This document shows positions 1 through 7,553 of a stretch of DNA of 12,139 nt, in pieces. Position numbers and translations under genes: made by a program. The stretch's first letter is position 1; each line of letters starts with the position of its first letter. This stretch comes from Scenedesmus sp. ARA3 (Eukaryota; Chlorophyta; Chlorophyceae; Sphaeropleales; Scenedesmaceae), in the NCBI GenBank assembly GCA_004335835.1, contig RWJK01001304.1, forward strand, positions 5,932-18,070, in the 5' to 3' direction. The notes under the pieces are model-generated. The model had not been told where the DNA came from, did not search any database, and saw nothing but the letters and a program-made list of their open reading frames with translations.

Positions 1-793
1 CTTGAGGCGTACTGCGTTGGCCTTCAGGTGCTCTGGGCACAGGCCTGGCAACAGGACCAGAAAGCAGCAGCAGCAACGGCGAAAGCTGCAGTCAAGCGAT
101 GCATCAAGCATGTGGGTTCTTGGAGGGAGATGGCAAAGCTTCACACCTGCACTGCTAGCAGCAAGAGTGTACCATCGTGTGATGTACAACAGTGGCTGTG
201 ATCTACTGGTTGACAGATCATGCATGGGCAGCATGTGGTGCTGGGCATCATGCAATAGGTGCCATGCTACAGTTGCTGCTCCCAATGATAAATGAAGCAA
301 ATGACCTACCTTTCTTGAGACAGTACGGCCTTCCGAGGTCATGCAGATCAATCGCGCAGGCAACAGCCTTGCACCATCTGTCCTTCCTTGGACTGGCGCC
401 AGGACAGTTGTCCAAGGGTACTGCAGCACAGGAAGGGCGCAAACAGTGAATCTGAGCATGATGGCGCTGGAACCAATGGAAGAAAGGCCAGCAGTGGCAG
501 AGGCAGCAGTGGTAGTGCCATGGCATGTGTGGTGCTGCTGGGAGTAGCTGCCACGGCAGCTGCTGTGGACTTCGGTGAGGTTGCTCGCGTGCAAACCAAA
601 AGGCAACAAGTTTCACATAGTTGCATAGGCAGGCTGGAATCAAGCCACAGATCAGCTGCATGCAGTGCACTGCTGGACGTCTGTTGGGCGGGATTAAAAT
701 AGACAGCACCCATAGCACTGGTGGCCTCACAAAAGAAAATAGTAAGACATAACAAGTAGTTCAACAATTGCCAAGGTTACCTGAGTTCGCCAT
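1..793 (-). CDS. SBP-box transcription factor, paralogue 1 (3' part beyond left edge)
   Basis: This encodes the N-terminus of a nuclear zinc-finger transcription factor of the SBP family, whose members bind DNA with a GTAC core. Proposed exons are 793-781 (ATG GCG AAC TCA G, then donor GTAACC), 420-310 (acceptor TGTGCTGCAG, donor AAAG|GTAGGT) and 44-1 (acceptor TTGCCAG). Frames join cleanly to 56 residues starting MANSV. First-zinc-site ligands are visible: Cys21 and Cys26 (C-x4-C), then Cys44 and His47 in LCPEH. The spacing of 17 between Cys26 and Cys44 is one more than I recall for plant SPL proteins. An in-frame TAG lies 36 nt upstream of the ATG, supporting this start. The second zinc site and nuclear-localisation basic stretch should lie beyond base 1. 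Introns are 360 and 265 nt. The family call is firm for exons 2 and 3; the tiny first exon is inferred from the matching structure in paralogue 2. Confidence 0.75.
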
Positions 794-1756
794 CCCACCA
801 TGCGCTTGACTTCCCGCTCCTATTGCTAGCGCTCTGCAAACCTATCAGCCATCATGCGAACATACAAGAGTAATGCATCATACAGGTACATGTATATGAT
901 CATCTTAATGGCCTTGGAATGGCAGCCAGTTTCCAAGATTATATAACAAAGTTGTCCCAAAGCAGCACCTGTCTGCAGACCAGTAACAGCAGCAAAACCC
1001 AACCACGTTGCTTAGGTCGTATGTGCAGATTGTTTTGGAGATGCACGATGAAGCAACCGTTGAGTGCTCGAGAATGTGAGCTGCCGGGAGGTTTAGGCCA
1101 CCGCACAGCTCTGTTTCGTTGCGGGAAGGGAGCGACGCTTGGCAACCTATTTACTATGTTTATGATGACGTTCTGATCCAGAACCGCGAACGTCGCGGAA
1201 TTGTCCGGATCGCAGCAGAGCACATGTATTGCGGCAGTACATGCTGCATGCCATGCAGTGCATGCATGCGTGTGCAGCACATGGGCAATGGCAGTGGCTC
1301 AAGGCAACGGCCAAGATTCCCCTCATATATATAATATATAATATACAATATTTCGCTCCGACTCAACCCGCCAAAGGCAATCATGGCATGCTGGTTGCTA
1401 CCAATTGCTGCGCCCCACTGGCCCCAGTGGGCCCATGGCCGCCATGCGGCATGGCCAGCTAAGTGACCGGATTGCTACTCGCGCCTCAGGACGCCCTGCA
1501 CTCAACACTGCCTGGGATGCTTCACAGCACTCTTGAAATGCTGGCATCACGTGGTAAGCTTTGTATGTCAAAGCACCGAGCGCGTTCGACTCTGCTCAGC
1601 AGAGGCTGGCAGCCAGGCTGATGGCAGCCAACAGCATAGCGCTATGCCAGCAGGTCGCCGTGCCATCCGCAGCAGATGCCTCACTCGCTTGTAGTGTTGA
1701 GGCTAACAATAAAGGTCTGCTTGTATGCCATACCTAGTAATACTGTCCAGGTTGTG
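794..1756. other. Intergenic region upstream of SBP gene 1
   Basis: No convincing exon is seen on either strand. It should hold the promoter of SBP gene 1. On the minus strand a TATA-like CATATACATG lies near 900-891, about 100 nt before the ATG, next to a GTAC at 886-889, the core SBP proteins recognise. An AT-rich stretch of alternating TATA lies at about 1325-1350. GTAC is palindromic and common by chance, so autoregulation is only a suggestion. Confidence 0.4.
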
Positions 1757-1761
1757 TTACA
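1757..1761 (-). terminator. TGTAA polyadenylation signal of the upstream unknown gene
   Basis: TGTAA on the minus strand is followed by CACAACCTGGACAG. It lies about 90 nt after the proposed stop at 1849. TGTAA is the usual chlorophycean polyadenylation signal and normally sits 10-20 nt before the cleavage site. A five-base match alone is weak; its position after an open frame is the main support. Confidence 0.4.
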
Positions 1762-1787
1762 CGACGGGGACACAGCCTGCTTTTTCA

Positions 1788-1806
1788 AGCCAATGACAGG
1801 CTCATT
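1788..1806. repeat. 19-nt sequence shared with 7535-7553
   Basis: AGCCAATGACAGGCTCATT occurs identically here and at 7535-7553, in the same orientation, and similarity continues for several bases on the right side (TTTGCAA against GGGCAAA). A second shared word, TCCAGGTTGTG, lies at 1746-1756 and 7386-7396. Both sets sit at the 3' ends of minus-strand genes that lie upstream of an SBP gene. This could be a shared 3' UTR element from an old duplication or the remnant of a dispersed repeat. Confidence 0.7.
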
Positions 1807-1847
1807 TTGCAATAGCCGGGCCCAGCTAGTCATGGGATCGGCCAGTT

Positions 1848-1882
1848 GTCACACTGTGACAGCTGTCACGTCACACTGTGAC
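1848..1882. repeat. Overlapping palindromes GTCACACTGTGAC
   Basis: GTCACACTGTGAC at 1848-1860 is an odd-length palindrome and is repeated exactly at 1870-1882. Between and overlapping them, 1856-1869 reads GTGACAGCTGTCAC, a perfect 14-nt palindrome. The cluster straddles the proposed stop codon of the unknown gene. In RNA it could form competing short hairpins. A similar element, GTGTGACGGTCACAC, lies at 7061-7075. Confidence 0.8.
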
Positions 1883-2106
1883 GGCTGCAGCCTGAGGCAC
1901 TCTATCAAGCTGGCACGCAGCACTGTGGCCACCAGCCAGGAACGTGAGCAGGCAATGACAAGCCCATTGGACTGAAAGTAGCAGCTCCAAGCCATCCCCA
2001 ACGCTGCCTCCTGGTCACCATGCACGGTGCCGCACATCAAACCATACATGCGCAGCTGCGCCGTCGCAGCCTGGATCGCACACTTCACCGCCCGCATGAT
2101 ACACAC
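1849..2106 (-). CDS. Probable last coding exon of an unknown gene
   Basis: An open frame of up to 85 codons ends in TGA at 1849. I do not recognise the protein. The segment around GTVHGDQEAALGMAWSCYFQ and what follows looks like ordinary folded protein, with mixed hydrophobic, Cys and Trp residues and none of the CAG-derived homopolymers seen nearby. A TGTAA signal about 90 nt downstream fits a short 3' UTR. The 5' boundary is uncertain; possible acceptors are GCGATCCAG and GACGGCGCAG near 2078-2067. The final residues are encoded by the palindrome cluster, so the true stop may differ. It lies upstream of SBP gene 1 on the same strand, about 950 nt away from signal to ATG. Confidence 0.35.
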   Translation of the reverse strand: MCIMRAVKCAIQAATAQLRMYGLMCGTVHGDQEAALGMAWSCYFQSNGLVIACSRSWLVATVLRASLIECLRLQPSQCDVTAVTV

Positions 2107-2110
2107 AACG

Positions 2111-2305
2111 CTACGTCAAGAACATGGCTGGTCCGTCCAGTTCCAGCACGACGCCTACAGGGCTCGCGGCAATCACAACACCGACAGAACCATTGTATGC
2201 TATGCACGAGTGAAAAGAAGCTGTACCCCGCCTACATAGGACAACAGCTGCTGTGGCAATTGCCTTGTCTCGCCTCCAAGGCGCCGTACCATCCATGTCT
2301 GCCAT
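2111..2305 (-). CDS. Possible upstream exon of the same unknown gene
   Basis: This is a 64-codon open frame in a different phase from 1849-2106, ending in TAG at 2111. Residues around SCIAYNGSVGVVIAASPVGV are hydrophobic and protein-like, but I recognise no domain. A candidate acceptor (TTAATGGCAG) sits just before an ATG near 2303. The only donor near its end is a weak GTAGCG, which would leave an intron under 50 nt to the next exon, implausibly short. It may be a real exon with a different junction, or chance. Confidence 0.18.
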   Translation of the reverse strand: MADMDGTAPWRRDKAIATAAVVLCRRGTASFHSCIAYNGSVGVVIAASPVGVVLELDGPAMFLT

Positions 2306-2814
2306 TAACAGTTTGTACTACAATTGTGGTGATCACCAACAGAGCATAGTACATGATCAGCTGATGCATGCTGTTCCATGAGCAGCAGCATGTTTGCAGC
2401 ATTTCTGCGCCAATCAAACTATCGAGCACAAGCCTGCCCGTAATCGGCGCTGGGCAAGAAACACAAGCGACAACTCAAGCACGCAACACGCTGCAACTGT
2501 GCTGTCGGCAGCAGTAAGCGTACATGCAGCAATTTTTTGATTGCGCCCAGGGGTCACGGAGCACTGAGAGAGAGAAAAGAATGCTATAGTCGACGCATTG
2601 CTGGGTACTGTGGGCCTCTTGCAGCATGCAAAACCCTTCTAAGCACACTAGAGCAACGCTCAAGGATATGTTGCAGATGTGCCAAAACAATGCCACAGTA
2701 CAACACCAAATCTAGAGGACCCCAATCCAACATCCCCAGTGACAATTTGCCTTCCTTTTGGCAAATGTCAAGTGCTGCAGAGCAGGCTCAGCACTGTTGC
2801 TGGTGCCTTCCACA
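2306..2814. other. No supported gene
   Basis: Several short frames exist on both strands, but none shows a credible splice context or recognisable domain. If the unknown gene to the left has more 5' exons, they would lie here; I could not define them. Confidence 0.35.
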
Positions 2815-3116
2815 ACAGTTCACTGCTGTGTGACAGATCGGCTGTGCATGCAGCCCTGACAAGTACACAACCGCATATCCAGAGCCAACAACAGTACCGT
2901 ACTGTGTGATAGATCAGCTGCGCAAGCAGCGCTGACAAGTACACAAACAGCATACCAAGAGCCAACAACACTACACTGCTGTGTGACAGATCGAGTGTGC
3001 AAGCAGCCCTGACAAGTAAAGCAAAGAGCATGTCCAGAGCCAACAACAGTACAGTACTGTGTGACAGATCGGCTGCGCATGCAGCCCTGACAAGTACACA
3101 AACAGCATATCCAGAG
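2815..3116. repeat. 77-bp tandem repeat, four copies
   Basis: Copies are anchored at GTGTGA(C/T)AGATC, starting at 2828, 2904, 2981 and 3059, with spacings of 76, 77 and 78. Each contains a version of GCATGCAGCCCTGACAAGTA, then a CATATCCAGAGCCAACAACA-like segment. Copies differ at scattered sites and by single-base length changes. Spacing is not a multiple of three, so the apparent repetitive reading frames on the minus strand drift and are not likely genes. It lies between SBP gene 2 and the unknown gene. Confidence 0.9.
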
Positions 3117-4352
3117 CTGCACTGCACCGGCAGCTATAAACCGCTTTCAAAGGTTCAAGTTGAACCTTGACACGCTGCGGCATCAATTTCATTGATTCAG
3201 CATAGACATTGCATCGCACATGCGCACGGCGAATGCTGATTGAAACAAAGGCACAGCAGAACACATGGCAGAAAGAAGAGAGGCAACGGCAGACGTCCAC
3301 AGTTTCCAGGCGGCCAGACACCTGCCGCAACACACCTCCAGCAGCATACACATTGCAACGCACATGCGCATGGCAGATCGCTGCATGATGACCTGCAGAT
3401 GTACTGCATGCCACAATGTGGCAACTAATATTTGCAACAGAGCAAAAGAAGAAGAAAAGTAAACTGAACAGTGGGTAGAGCAATTCAGGTGTCGCCACCT
3501 GAACTGGAAACAACAGAGCCTATGCTCGATACGGCTGTAGCAGAGAGAGTAGATGCTGTGCAACAAACAACCTGTATTGCAAGCGATCATCAACCATATC
3601 AGCTGGAAGACCTTTATAGGTAGTATATATACCAGTTTCGGCATCAAAGAAGATCCCAATGAGACTGTGAAAGAAGGCATGGCAAGCAGCACTGTAAAGA
3701 AAACAGTGCGTCCTGCAACTACAACACAGCAATGGTGGGAACAGGGTTGTGTGAACCAGCCCAATATGAATTGCAACTAAACAGCATGCAATCCACCCCC
3801 TTAACGCAGCACGCGCAACCACAGCGTGGCAGCATGCCCAGATTCAAAAGTGCATAACACGGCTGACACTCGGCAACAACCTGTTGCGGACTGAGCTGAA
3901 GTAGTTTCCCACCACCTGCATACACCACAGAACCACAAACACACACTGCGCTGTGCAGACGAAACACAATTGTTGTTCCATGTGTGAGCCTTTTTTTGCC
4001 GGGGAGGAAAGTAACACAGCAGTGAATTTGTCAACACCAGGTGTACAATAATGCCCCATTTAGCGAACCTGCATGCAGCACCTACTGCCATTTCCATCGC
4101 TACACAACACCTCACAACATGTAGGCCGCCACATGTACTCTGCAGTCAAAAAACCATGCCACACCTTTTGCACAACGGGAACAAGTCCCTCGGCTGGTAC
4201 CGATGCCCAAGCTGTTTGGGCGGGCGGCAAACATAACTCTCCTTTTAGAACTGATAGCATTCCATGAGATGGCCACAAAGTGAGCTGACTGCCCCCTCTT
4301 GCTGTGAAATGGTAAACATATTTCCCAGATCAGGCACAAGGTCGAGGACAGC
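3117..4352. other. Non-coding stretch downstream of SBP gene 2
   Basis: This follows the SBP gene 2 stop and should begin with its 3' UTR. I find no minus-strand TGTAA in this interval, so the polyadenylation site is undefined. The 195-codon minus frame at 3189-3776 has an unlikely composition and no domain. A diverged 31-nt repeat pair lies inside (see 3200-3374). No RNA gene is recognised. Confidence 0.45.
3200..3374. repeat. Direct repeat pair, 31 nt, 144 nt apart
   Basis: GCATAGACATTGCATCGCAC at 3200 onward (to 3230) and its counterpart at 3344-3374 match at 28 of 31 positions. Both share the core CGCACATGCGCA. The intervening sequence is not repeated. The role is unknown. Confidence 0.7.
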
Positions 4353-6713
4353 TCAAGCGCTGCTGTGCGACCATGCGGCTGTGACACTGGAGTAACTGGG
4401 CAGCGACAGCTGCTGCTGTCCAGGCTGCACCTGCCACTGCTGCTGCTGCTGCTGCTGCAGCTCCGCTGACACTTGCACCATCTCATCTACCAGGGCAGCC
4501 AGCCTCAGAGACAGTGCAGCATGCTGCGCTGCTGCTGCTGCTGCTGCTGCTGCATGTGGCAAAGCATCACCTGCCCCACCTGCTGCTGCTATTGCTGCAC
4601 CTGGCGCCGCCTGCATATGCAGCATGCCTGCAGGCATTGCAGGCATGATTTGAACCGCATAGCCACCTTGCCCACCCTCTGCTGGCACAAAAACACCTGC
4701 TGCTGCCAATTCCTCTTCAAAAATTGCTTCAAGCTCCACCTCAGTGACGCCTGCCTCAGCAACAGCACCAAACGCTCCAAAGGGAGCTGCGCCAAACGCT
4801 TCAAAAGGCGCTGCATTGGCAATGCCAGGTGCACCGGCCCCTGGAAATGAAGCGCTGGCAGACTCCGCAATGCTGTCTGAGCGGTAAAAGGGTGCTGGCA
4901 TACCTCCAGACCCTGCTGCTGCTGTATAGGCTGTGCTGCCGCCCAGCTGCAGTGCCCCCACTCCTGCCCAAGGAGCTCCAGCCATGCCTGCATTCAGCTG
5001 CGCATGACTGGCACCCGCAGAGCCACCAAACCCTGTAAACCCTGCTGCAGCTGCACCCTGTAAACCCTGGCTGCCGCACTGCGCATAGCAGGCACATTGA
5101 GTGAGCCCAATGCCGCTGCTGCAGGATGCTAAGCCTGCCATGATGCCTGTAGCAGCTCCTGCAACTGCTGCAGCCACAGCAGGAAGCCCAAGCGGCTGCT
5201 GCTGCTGCTGCTGCCGGCCAGGTGGGCAGCTGGACTGCCACTGCTGCTGCTGCCGCACAGCTCTGCAGTGCTCTGGCCGCTGTTTTCGGTGTAGTCAGGC
5301 TTCATTGGTGCTGGCCAATCTTCTGGCAGCTGCCAGCCGCAGGAGTCACTCTGCTGCTGCTGCTGCTGCTGCTTGGTGGCGTGGTGAACACGGCGCTTGG
5401 CCAGGGCCTTCCTGCAGCTGCGAGCACCATGCTTGAAGCAGCTCAGGGGCTCCAGCTTGCCACACTGCAAGCAGCAGCACAAGGACATAAAAATGATTAA
5501 CAATTGTGGATTGTCCGGTGAAATTTGGCACTGAAGTCAGGGTCGTGTTTCGGTTTGGTCAAGTCAGAAGGCAGAGGTGCTGAAGCCAACTGCAAGGAGC
5601 AGACACACACATGCCTTGCCTGGTGTGCTTCTAGGCATCTACGCATCTAGGCATCTAGGCATGTGTGTACACATGATCTTGCATTATCTACTGCTGCAAA
5701 GTGAACCAACTGCACCTCTGATACTGGTGCCAGCCGTGCGGCCGGGGCCTCACCAGCTGGCAGTAGCGCCACAGCTGATCACCTTGCAACAGTTTTCAGC
5801 AAGCAAGTGATTTGAACTGTTGATGAAGCAGTCACAGCAAGTCGGCAACTACTTTCTATAAAACGAGCAGCCGGGGCCTCACCTGCTGGCAGTAGCGCCA
5901 CAGCTGGTCTCCTCCGCCCTTGAGGCGTAACGCATCGGTCTTCATGTGCTCTGGGCACAACCCTGGCCATGGAAGCAGCAGCAGCAGCACCGCAGCAGCA
6001 GTAGCAGCAGGGTCAGAGGCGCTGGCGCTGGTGCAGCAATAAAGATGCAGCCAGATGGATGAGAGCATGAACAGCACTGCTGCTGCTGTTGGTGCTGAAC
6101 AGTGGCTGGCCTGCCATTTTCCCTGCTTGAGGAGCACGGAGAGGAAGATAACAAGCTGCTGTGATATTCAACATCAGCTATTGAGTGTCAGAATTCAACT
6201 ATGAGGGAGGCTTGGCTGCTGGCAAGCAAAAGTATGAGTTACCTTTCTTGAGGCAGCAGGGCTTTGAAGAAATTTCCCAGGCTCCGCAGGTCAGCACAGC
6301 AGCCACTGGCCTTGCAGCACCTCTCCCTCTGTTTGCGAGCACCAGGAGCTACATCAGATGCATCTGCAAGGTTATGAAGGGAACTGTCAGGAATGTTGAA
6401 GTAATGCCGGCTTGCGGCAGCCGTGCGTAGTGTTGATGGCTGCCAACACCACACAAGCTGCCAGCTGTGCACAGCAGGCGAAGTCGACGGAGAGAGCTTG
6501 GATCCGCTGTGATGTGCATCAAAAAACGTTACATTAGCTGTGTACAAGGTGTACAACGCTGGCAGACACGCACGAACGGCCTTTTTTGTGTAGTAGCAGC
6601 CAGCTTGCGAGTTCATGCAGAAAAGCACTCAGAGCAAGCCCAATGGCCTCATGTAAAACACTCAAGTTGAACTTAGATTCTTAGAAAGTCGTTCCCTCAC
6701 CTTGGTTCTCCAT
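4353..6713 (-). CDS. SBP-box transcription factor, paralogue 2 (two frame breaks)
   Basis: This is a nuclear DNA-binding regulator of the SBP family. Proposed exons: 6713-6701 (ATG GAG AAC CAA G, donor GTGAGG); 6363-6243 (acceptor ACCTTGCAG, donor AAAG|GTAACT); 5962-5883 (acceptor TGGCCAG, donor CAG|GTGAGG); 5464 to the end (acceptor TGCTTGCAG). Cys21 and Cys26 match paralogue 1; exon 3 begins LCPEHMK and ends WRYCQQ; exon 4 begins CGKLEPLSCF and continues to the basic RSCRKALAKRR. Thus site 2 reads C-x2-C-x3-Glu-x11-Cys, with Glu where the family has His. The tail is rich in Gln, Ser, Ala and Gly and contains EVELEAIFEEELAAAGVFV and a helical stretch before a poly-Gln run, ending in TGA at 4353. 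Frames do not join across intron 2, nor inside exon 4 at about 5300-5130, so there are undetected introns, assembly indels or pseudogene damage. The family call is strong. Confidence 0.78.
5631..5662. repeat. 8-bp tandem repeat CTAGGCAT, four copies
   Basis: CTAGGCAT occurs at 5631-5638, 5647-5654 and 5655-5662, with the variant CTACGCAT at 5639-5646. It lies inside intron 3 of SBP gene 2 and is probably replication slippage. Confidence 0.85.
5742..5906. repeat. Duplicated exon-3 end and splice donor within SBP gene 2 intron 3
   Basis: The 36 nt at 5871-5906 cover the last 24 nt of SBP exon 3 plus its donor and the first intron bases. They recur at 5742-5777, 129 nt downstream in the intron on the minus strand, with one mismatch. 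The mismatch changes CAGCAG|GTGAGG to CAGCTG|GTGAGG. The donor is intact in both copies. Use of the distal donor would retain 129 nt, a multiple of three, but with an in-frame TAG soon after the first donor, so it would truncate the protein. Confidence 0.9.
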
Positions 6714-7384
6714 TCGAACACGCGTTGGCAGGCACCTATGTCTTCGTTCTTCGCTAGACGAGCCCGTCAAGTGATGAGCGAGCAACTAAATGGTTGAACA
6801 ACTATGTGAGCTAGAAATCTATCCATACATCGTGTGGAAACGGGTCTTGCATTTGGCCAGGCTGGGCAACTTGATAAGACCTGGGCAGCCGCACATCCCC
6901 GGGCCCGCAGGTTTAACTATTAGTAAAACGATGACACAGGCAGTGTGTACATTCACCTGACATGCACGCTGTTGCTTTTCATGTAGGATTAAATGGCAGA
7001 GTTATCTTTTTAATACAGCTGGCGGTAAGGCACCAGAAACACGAGAAGAGAAGGGTCAAAGTGTGACGGTCACACGGAACTGTCGTCACCCGACACAGCG
7101 TGAGCCACCGGCACAAACAAGTGTATGCAGCGCACATATCTGCTGGGATAGATGGCGAGACATAGCCGCCCACAAGCCCACACACAGCTCTGCCTTGCTT
7201 TGAGCTCATGCTCACTGCCAGCACCACATCATGGATGTTCCTCACTGGGTAAGCTGAGGTACCCTGAGTCTAATATATCATATATGCATGCAATTGACGC
7301 ATGGCACAGTGTGCCATGGTGCTTGCTTGTGGTAGTGGATCCGTGGTTGCACCTGTTAGGGGGTTACCATTGTCCCTCCGTAAG
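6714..7384. other. Intergenic region upstream of SBP gene 2
   Basis: No supported exon. It should contain the SBP gene 2 promoter and, at its right end, the 3' UTR end of the neighbouring gene. GTAC cores occur at 6947-6950 and 7259-7262, and a GTGTGAC/GTCACAC inverted repeat at 7061-7075. No clear TATA element is seen next to the ATG at 6713. Confidence 0.4.
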
Positions 7385-7534
7385 ATCCAGGTTGTGGTTA
7401 TCACTGGCTGCAGCAGCGCTGCAACCAACAGCACTGAGCCACATCTTTGCTCTACCAGAACTTGCAGGCTGGCGCCAACGGCAGTGGTAAGAGCCGGTGA
7501 ATGTCACACACAAGTAACCTCGCCTGTTTGGGGG

Positions 7535-7553
7535 AGCCAATGACAGGCTCATT
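7535..7553. repeat. Second copy of the 19-nt sequence shared with 1788-1806
   Basis: It is identical to 1788-1806. Here it contains the proposed stop codon (7551-7549) of the unknown gene and the start of its 3' UTR. The companion word TCCAGGTTGTG is at 7386-7396, 149 nt away, compared with 42 nt at the other locus. Confidence 0.7.

Noticed and set aside
2815..3116. CRISPR-like array
   Set aside because: Whole units are repeated with no unique spacers, and the genome is clearly eukaryotic.
2768..3127. Minus-strand repetitive proteins with LVRAACAADLSHS units
   Set aside because: They come from the 77-bp array; spacing of 76-78 shifts the frame between copies and adjacent frames are equally open.
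3189..3776. Minus-strand 195-codon open frame
   Set aside because: Cys/Met/Val-rich composition typical of chance frames, overlapping a diverged direct repeat, with no domain; it lies in the presumed 3' flank of SBP gene 2.
886..7262. GTAC motifs as SBP or copper-response sites
   Set aside because: A four-base palindrome is expected about every 256 bases; those seen are not clustered beyond chance.
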